A stretch of DNA of 6,964 nucleotides, from contig JAHFFC010000045.1 in the NCBI GenBank assembly GCA_023248175.1, positions 1 to 6,964 on the forward strand, read 5' to 3'. Positions 5,636 to 6,964 of this stretch are shown in pieces; the first letter of the stretch is position 1, and each line of letters starts with the position of its first letter. Under the pieces are notes generated by a model, which saw only the letters and a program-made list of their open reading frames with translations, was not told where the DNA came from and did no database searches. Made by a program: the position numbers and the translations under genes. The DNA comes from Candidatus Omnitrophota bacterium. Its GTDB lineage: Bacteria > Omnitrophota > Gorgyraeia > JACOVV01.

Positions 5636-6748
5636 ATGATTTCTCTCTGGAAGAAAAAATCAGGAAATGGGACAAGACAGCTCCAAGAAAAAATTGGACA
5701 GCTAGAAGAGAGTCTTTCTCTGTTAGAACGGCAGAAACTCTTAGCCCTAGGGGTGTTGGAGAGTATGAACGAAGCGGTCATCGCTATTGATTCCTCTGAG
5801 AAGGTTCTCCTCATCAATCAGGCGACGGAAAAACTTTTTAAGATTACCGCTGAGAAAGTCATGGGGAAAAACTTTCTTGAAGCGATTCGTAATACACACT
5901 TAAATGAAATTGTTCTGAAAACGTTACATCAAAGTCAGGGCCAATCTGAAGAGATGCAGATGTTAGTCCCCATTGCCCGCTTTTTCCGAATTCAGACAGC
6001 CCCTTTAATTCAACAGGGAAAAGCAGTCGGGGCTGTTGCTGTACTTCACGATGTAACACAATTGAAAGAAACAGAGCAGATCCGTAAAGAATTTGTCGCT
6101 AATGTGTCTCACGAATTAAAAACCCCATTGACAGCTATTCAGAGTGCTGTTGAAACTCTCCTCAATGGTGCATTGGAAGATCCCAAGTATCACCATCAGT
6201 TTCTATCAGCGATTGAAGATGATACAAATCGGCTTCGTTCTCTCATCGAGGATTTGTTGAAACTTTCCAAAATCGAATCAAGAGAAATCCCTCTGCAAAA
6301 GCAGGAAATACTCCTAGAGGACTTTTTTTTCAAAATATCAGAAACGTTTGGGAATGTCCTTAAAGAAAAGGGGATTCAGCTGAGATTGCAATTAGAGCAG
6401 AAGGTTGCAACAGCAGATGCCGAGCAGTTACGCCATGCGATGACCAATTTAATCGAGAATGCCATCAAGTATAACAAACCACAAGGCTGTATCTGGATTC
6501 GCACGAAGAAATCAGCTATGGATTTACGGATAGAAGTAGAAGATACAGGGATTGGAATCCCCCAGGAGGCGTTACCTCGTATCTTTGAACGTTTCTACCG
6601 CGTTGATAAGGCCCGCTCACGGGAGTTGGCTGGTACAGGCCTTGGGCTTTCCATCGTCAAGCATGTTGCTGAACGCCATGGCGGTCGTGTAGAAATTAGA
6701 AGTGAATTAGGCAAAGGGAGTTGTTTTTCACTGGTTCTTCCTTTCTGA
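5636..6748 (+). CDS. phoR: PhoR-like PAS histidine kinase without transmembrane segments
   Basis: This 370-residue sensor kinase has a charged start with a predicted coiled coil (about 14-38) and a PAS domain at about 40-145 (MNEAVIAIDSSEKVLLINQA, later AVAVLHDVTQLKETE). A HisKA domain follows with phospho-accepting H159 (NVSHELKTPL). The HATPase domain has an N box NLIENAIKYN (271-280), G1 DTGIGI (303-308), F box FERFYR (317-322) and G2 GTGLGL (333-338). The PAS to HisKA junction (RKEFVANVSHELKTPLTAI) is typical of PhoR. Unlike the common membrane-bound PhoR, no hydrophobic segment is present, so it should be cytosolic and sense through the PAS domain or a partner. The ATG at 5636 has AAGAGA (5622-5627) upstream. 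No other ATG, GTG or TTG lies in frame back to the preceding gene. It lies 31 bases after the regulator, and its stop is followed at once by a terminator. Confidence 0.9.
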   Translation: MISLWKKKSGNGTRQLQEKIGQLEESLSLLERQKLLALGVLESMNEAVIAIDSSEKVLLINQATEKLFKITAEKVMGKNFLEAIRNTHLNEIVLKTLHQSQGQSEEMQMLVPIARFFRIQTAPLIQQGKAVGAVAVLHDVTQLKETEQIRKEFVANVSHELKTPLTAIQSAVETLLNGALEDPKYHHQFLSAIEDDTNRLRSLIEDLLKLSKIESREIPLQKQEILLEDFFFKISETFGNVLKEKGIQLRLQLEQKVATADAEQLRHAMTNLIENAIKYNKPQGCIWIRTKKSAMDLRIEVEDTGIGIPQEALPRIFERFYRVDKARSRELAGTGLGLSIVKHVAERHGGRVEIRSELGKGSCFSLVLPF

Positions 6749-6775
6749 AAATAGGGGTTAGTCCCTTATTTTATT
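6748..6775 (+). terminator. Intrinsic terminator after phoR
   Basis: AAAATAGGGG (6748-6757) pairs with CCCTTATTTT (6763-6772), with one G-U wobble, across a five-base TTAGT loop. The 3' side is T-rich. It begins at the last base of the kinase stop codon, which suits an operon end. The AT-rich outer stem is partly symmetrical, so it might also work in the opposite direction. Confidence 0.75.
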
Positions 6776-6865
6776 CGCTCGAAAACAGGATGTCCCACAG
6801 GGGAACTGCGTAAGGTGAGTTATCAGAAATTCCCCAAGTTGCCTGATGACGTTGATAATCTTAAA
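6776..6865. other. Short intergenic stretch with no recognised feature
   Basis: There are about 90 bases between the terminator and the G/C-tract repeat. I see no convincing open frame, RNA gene or promoter pair in it on either strand. Confidence 0.5.
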
Positions 6866-6955
6866 ACTCCCCCTTTGAAAAAGGGGGAAAAAGGGGGATT
6901 TAGAGGATTTAGAGAATCAAATCCCCCCTGCCCCCCCTTTTCTAAAGGGGGGTGT
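6866..6955. repeat. G/C-tract inverted-repeat element (intergenic palindromic repeat)
   Basis: The left part contains CTCCCCCTTTGAAAAAGGGG (6867-6886), continued by AAAAAGGGGGATTT (6887-6900). The right part mirrors it, with AAATCCCCCC (6919-6928), then CCCCCCCTTTTCTAAAGGGG (6931-6950). Each half is itself a hairpin (CCCCCTTT with AAAGGGGG), and the two halves pair with each other. The spacer has a direct repeat of GATTTAGAG (6897-6905 and 6906-6914). The form is that of small palindromic repeats scattered in intergenic DNA of many environmental bacteria. The window ends soon after, so the right boundary is not certain. Confidence 0.8.
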
Positions 6956-6964
6956 GAGAAATTT

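Noticed and set aside
6866..6955. CRISPR-like repeat
   Set aside because: The repeats are inverted and unequal, with no regular spacers and no cas genes in view.

Overview
The window comes from a bacterial chromosome of moderate GC content, probably Gram-negative and probably from an uncultivated or environmental lineage. It has a PhoB/PhoR-type two-component pair, a probable lipoprotein, a GEMM-class riboswitch of the kind common in Deltaproteobacteria and relatives, and two intergenic inverted-repeat elements of a style common in environmental genomes. I cannot name a phylum from sequence reading alone. No rRNA, tRNA, CRISPR array, transposase or prophage gene is visible.

Layout. The left edge holds the last 38 codons of a gene whose C-terminus looks like NAD kinase. 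It is followed closely by a MutT-type Nudix hydrolase (129-527). Facing these on the minus strand is a gene for a small exported protein of unknown function (513-929), whose 3' end overlaps mutT by 15 bp. Its leader (about 941-1145) is the most informative non-coding DNA here. Read on the minus strand it gives, in order, a sigma70-like promoter, a class I cyclic-di-GMP (GEMM) riboswitch with its GNRA-capped stem, a strong intrinsic terminator, then a strong Shine-Dalgarno and ATG. The terminator loop carries a near copy of the 3' strand of riboswitch stem P1. This offers a simple model for ligand-controlled readthrough.

A plus-strand promoter (1170-1199) diverges from that leader and probably starts a long co-directional run. 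The run is a PuuD-like integral membrane protein (1248-1868), thioredoxin reductase trxB (1887-2816), an aldo/keto reductase (2961-3851), a Gph-like HAD phosphatase (3861-4502), a probable lipoprotein (4514-4903), a PhoB-like response regulator (4900-5604) and a PhoR-like PAS histidine kinase without transmembrane segments (5636-6748). An intrinsic terminator (6748-6775) closes the run. The trxB to aldo/keto reductase gap is filled, from stop codon to Shine-Dalgarno, by an AT-rich inverted repeat built from TGACAAATG/TTTGTCATT units (2815-2950). A second, G/C-tract inverted repeat lies at 6866-6955 near the right edge.

Functional reading. The left part is housekeeping for nucleotide and cofactor hygiene (probable NAD kinase, MutT). 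The middle part is redox and metabolite repair (thioredoxin reductase, aldo/keto reductase, phosphoglycolate-type phosphatase). The right part is a probable phosphate-type two-component system coupled to a lipoprotein. The exported protein under apparent c-di-GMP control is the best candidate for undescribed biology, because its riboswitch class is well known but its product is not recognisable.
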